Part shown: one piece after another, positions 5,258 through 7,069 of the stretch | Layout of the letters: every line of letters starts with the position of its first letter | How positions within the stretch are numbered: position 1 is the first letter of the stretch | DNA from: Udaeobacter sp025935755 | GTDB lineage: Bacteria > Verrucomicrobiota > Verrucomicrobiia > Chthoniobacterales > UBA10450 | Direction of reading: 5' to 3' | NCBI GenBank assembly: GCA_036278715.1 | Contig: DASUKN010000016.1 | Span: 1 to 7,069, forward strand | Length of the DNA stretch: 7,069 nt | Translations under genes and position numbers: made by a program | The notes under the pieces: model-generated | The model's database searches: none | What the model was told of the DNA's origin: nothing | What the model saw: the letters and a program-made list of their open reading frames with translations, nothing else

Positions 5258-5332
5258 GTCCGAAACCTGGCGGCCATTACGAGCGTGCATTTCTCGTTTT
5301 GCGTTTTGGAGTGCGGCGGTGCTCGCCGCTTT
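5236..5332. repeat. REPIN-like inverted pair of hairpins, family 3 (GGAG head)
   Basis: The left unit starts AAAGTGGCGCAACAGCGCCGC and is followed by AGTCC, a reversed GGACT head (5236-5261). The right unit has the GGAG head (5308-5311) and the stem GCGGCG / CGCCGC (5313-5329), ending in CTTT. It has the same design and size as the element at 3558-3650. The left unit overlaps the outer copy of the dapB duplication, so the duplication copied half of this element. It fills most of the dapA-dapB gap. Confidence 0.7.
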
Positions 5333-5352
5333 TGTTAGGTTCCACGGAAAGA

Positions 5353-6231
5353 TCATTCCTGCCGCTTGAATTCATCAAGTGTCTTGCGCAGTCGCGCGTT
5401 GTTAGCTTCGCTCATCTCGCACAGCGGCAAACGCACTTCAGACGACATGGTGCCGCGCCAACCGAGCGCCGCTTTCACGGGAACGGGATTGGGCTCAATG
5501 AACAAATCTTTGAACAGCGGCAGGAGTCTCCTGTGCAATTTTTCCGCCGTTTTTAAGTCGCCAGATTCACAGGCGCGCACGAGGGCGCACACTTCCGATG
5601 GAAACAGATTCGAGGCCACGCTGACGACACCGACAGCTCCCAAAGCCATAAACGGAAGCGTTAGCGAATCGTCGCCGCTCAAAATCGTAAACGCATCGGG
5701 CAAGTGCCGGCGCAATTCACCAATGCGCTCGACGCTGCCGCTGGCTTCTTTGATCGACACGATATTGCGGCACTCTTTAGCCAGACGGGCCACGGTCTCG
5801 GGGATGATGTCCACACCGCAGCGTCCCGGGATGTTATAGAGCATGATCGGCAGGCGCGTGGTATCGGCAATTGCTTTGAAATGCCGGAAAAGGCCTTGCT
5901 GGCTCGGTTTGTTGTAGTACGGCGCGACGAGCAGCGCGGCATCGACGCCGAGGTTCTCGGCGTTTTTCGTTAGGTCTATCGCGTGTTCTGTGGAATTTGA
6001 ACCTGTTCCCGCGAACACGAGACAACGTTTGTTCGCCCTGGTCACTGCAACGCGGATCACTTCGTCGCGTTCTTCGTGGGAGAGAGTGGGTGATTCGCCG
6101 GTGGTGCCTATCGCGACGATTCCGGTGATACCTGCCGCGATTTGCGAGTCGATCAGTTGTTCGAATGCGGAAACATCAATCCCGCCATCGCGAAATGGCG
6201 TGACCAATGCCGTGAACGTGCCGCGAAACAT
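5353..6231 (-). CDS. dapA: 4-hydroxy-tetrahydrodipicolinate synthase
   Basis: DapA condenses pyruvate with aspartate semialdehyde through a Schiff base, the entry step of the diaminopimelate/lysine branch in the cytoplasm. The 292-residue protein is a full-length TIM-barrel enzyme of the DHDPS family. Key features are ALVTPF (8-13), the GTTGES motif (42-47) with Thr43/Thr44, APYYNKPSQQG (103-113) with the tyrosine that reaches into the neighbouring subunit, LYNIPGR with Tyr132 and Arg137, the Schiff-base Lys161 in SIKEASG, and ILSGDDSL (183-190). These positions agree with the E. coli enzyme within one residue. The ATG at 6231 sits directly before FRGTFTALVTPF, the normal start. dapF precedes it by 59 bases, so the two are likely cotranscribed. 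Confidence 0.97.
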   Translation of the reverse strand: MFRGTFTALVTPFRDGGIDVSAFEQLIDSQIAAGITGIVAIGTTGESPTLSHEERDEVIRVAVTRANKRCLVFAGTGSNSTEHAIDLTKNAENLGVDAALLVAPYYNKPSQQGLFRHFKAIADTTRLPIMLYNIPGRCGVDIIPETVARLAKECRNIVSIKEASGSVERIGELRRHLPDAFTILSGDDSLTLPFMALGAVGVVSVASNLFPSEVCALVRACESGDLKTAEKLHRRLLPLFKDLFIEPNPVPVKAALGWRGTMSSEVRLPLCEMSEANNARLRKTLDEFKRQE

Positions 6232-6247
6232 ATTTTCTATTCAATCG

Positions 6248-6285
6248 TCATGTCGAGCGAAGTCGAGACATCCCGTTGCGGAACC
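6248..6285. repeat. Direct copy of the 4378-4415 repeat arm in the dapF-dapA gap
   Basis: These 38 bases, starting TCATGTCGAGCGAAGTCGAG, match 4378-4415 at 36 positions by my count and in the same orientation. Unlike the copy near folK, it has no facing arm, so it is a solitary half element. It occupies most of the 59-base gap between dapF and dapA. The two copies flank dapA and dapB as direct repeats about 1.87 kb apart. Confidence 0.75.
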
Positions 6286-6290
6286 CGGCA

Positions 6291-7069
6291 TTATTCACCG
6301 CGATTGATGGACTGCACTTCGCTGCGCGCGGAACGCCCCAGGTCTATGGTGCCTTCAAACACAAACTCCGCCGGCCCGGTGAGCGTGACGGTGCGAAACT
6401 GGTGCTGATTTTTTTCAAAGCCGACCTGCAATTCGTCTCCACCGCGTGCAAGGATGGTGACCGGTGCTTCGCCTTCTTCGATCGCAGCGAACACGAGTGC
6501 GCTCGCGACGATGCCGGTCCCGCAGGCAAGGGTTTCATCCTCCACGCCCCGTTCATACGTGCGAATGGCGATGTTGTTGGGGCCGCGCTTTTCGATGAAG
6601 TTCACGTTTGTACCGTTCGGTGAAAACATCTTATGATAACGAATGGCCGCGCCTTCGCGACGCACATCAACATCATCGATTTTCGCGACCGGGATCACTA
6701 CATGCGGCACTCCGCTGTTGATGAAGTGAATCGGCTTTTTTTCCGAACCACTCGATAAGTCGATATTGAGCCGGAGATCAGTGGGCTCCGTCATTCGAAG
6801 AGTGACCAGATTATCCTTCAACTCGGCGGAAATCACGCCGGCTGGTGTTTCGAATGAAATTTTTTGTTTCTCTCCGCCAACCGCGTTTGCGAAGCGGGCG
6901 AAACAACGCGCGCCATTGCCGCACATCTCCGCCTCTCCGCCATCGGCGTTGAAGTAACGCATCCGAAAATCTGCCTTGTTCGCCGGCTTTTCGAGTAACA
7001 GGATCCCGTCGGCGCCGATGCCGCGGTGCCGATCGCACAATTTCGCGATTTGATCCCGATCCAAATCGA
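6291..7069 (-). CDS. dapF: Diaminopimelate epimerase, N-terminus cut by the window edge
   Basis: DapF converts LL- to meso-diaminopimelate, the form built into peptidoglycan and the precursor of lysine, without a cofactor and with two cysteines acting as base and acid. The visible part is about 258 residues and ends at TAA (6291-6293). It starts within the segment leading to CDRHRGIGADG, so about 15-20 N-terminal residues lie beyond the window. Both active-site motifs are present: MCGNGARCFARF with the first catalytic Cys and ERGVEDETLACGTG with the second, about 133 residues apart. FNADGGEAEMC and INSGVPHVV are further family signatures. It is the first visible gene of the minus-strand cluster and lies 59 bases before dapA, consistent with a dap operon. 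The TTG at 7064 is internal, not the true start. Confidence 0.95.
   Translation of the reverse strand, partial: DLDRDQIAKLCDRHRGIGADGILLLEKPANKADFRMRYFNADGGEAEMCGNGARCFARFANAVGGEKQKISFETPAGVISAELKDNLVTLRMTEPTDLRLNIDLSSGSEKKPIHFINSGVPHVVIPVAKIDDVDVRREGAAIRYHKMFSPNGTNVNFIEKRGPNNIAIRTYERGVEDETLACGTGIVASALVFAAIEEGEAPVTILARGGDELQVGFEKNQHQFRTVTLTGPAEFVFEGTIDLGRSARSEVQSINRGE

Noticed and set aside
5157..5352. Lysine riboswitch upstream of dapB
   Set aside because: The gap is explained by the 68-bp duplication and the paired REP hairpins; I see no multi-helix lysine aptamer pattern.
1..7069. Undescribed defence or mobile gene system
   Set aside because: All intact genes belong to known housekeeping, secretion or cell-wall families, and no integrase, transposase, toxin or nuclease is encoded.

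Overview
The window looks like a chromosomal segment of a Gram-negative bacterium of moderate-to-high GC. The combination of a type II secretion/type IV pilus-like module, a dapF-dapA-dapB-folK-panB gene order, very weak Shine-Dalgarno signals and many GTAG- or GGAG-headed palindromic repeats between genes would fit a soil Verrucomicrobiota (Chthoniobacterales-like). This assignment is inference and cannot be proved without a search.

Layout. On the plus strand, the window opens inside the C-terminal part of a GspF/PilC inner-membrane platform protein (1-329), followed by a GspG-like pseudopilin gene (357-959). From 960 to 1504 there is no intact gene. That stretch holds three inverted-pair palindromic repeats (978-1042, 1344-1415, 1446-1503), a fourth repeat type (1110-1163) and a duplicated scrap of the pseudopilin 3' end (1307-1365). 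The rest is on the minus strand and reads right to left: dapF (partial, 6291-7069), dapA (5353-6231), dapB (4473-5156), folK (3867-4367), panB (2696-3505) and a single-pass membrane protein with a C-terminal OmpA domain (1505-2554).

Function. DapA, DapB and DapF are steps of the lysine/meso-diaminopimelate pathway: DapA condenses aspartate semialdehyde with pyruvate, DapB reduces the product, and DapF makes the meso isomer used in peptidoglycan. FolK and PanB belong to folate and pantothenate synthesis. The OmpA-domain protein carries the Asp/Arg pair that in this family binds the diaminopimelate of peptidoglycan, so its likely role is anchoring to the cell wall. The plus-strand genes belong to a pseudopilus export machine and are unrelated to the biosynthetic genes.

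Striking structure. Every minus-strand gap contains a palindromic or inverted-repeat element, and one lies over the pseudopilin leader. Many have the form of REP sequences (GTAG or GGAG head plus hairpin) arranged head to head as REPIN-like pairs. One such hairpin is part of a 68-bp tandem duplication of the dapB 5' end, which creates a decoy start and a 23-codon leader ORF whose stop overlaps the dapB ATG. Another repeat family has supplied the last codons of panB. I see no transposase, CRISPR array, tRNA, rRNA or defence genes, and no convincing undescribed multi-gene system; the novelty is in the repeats and how they touch coding sequences.
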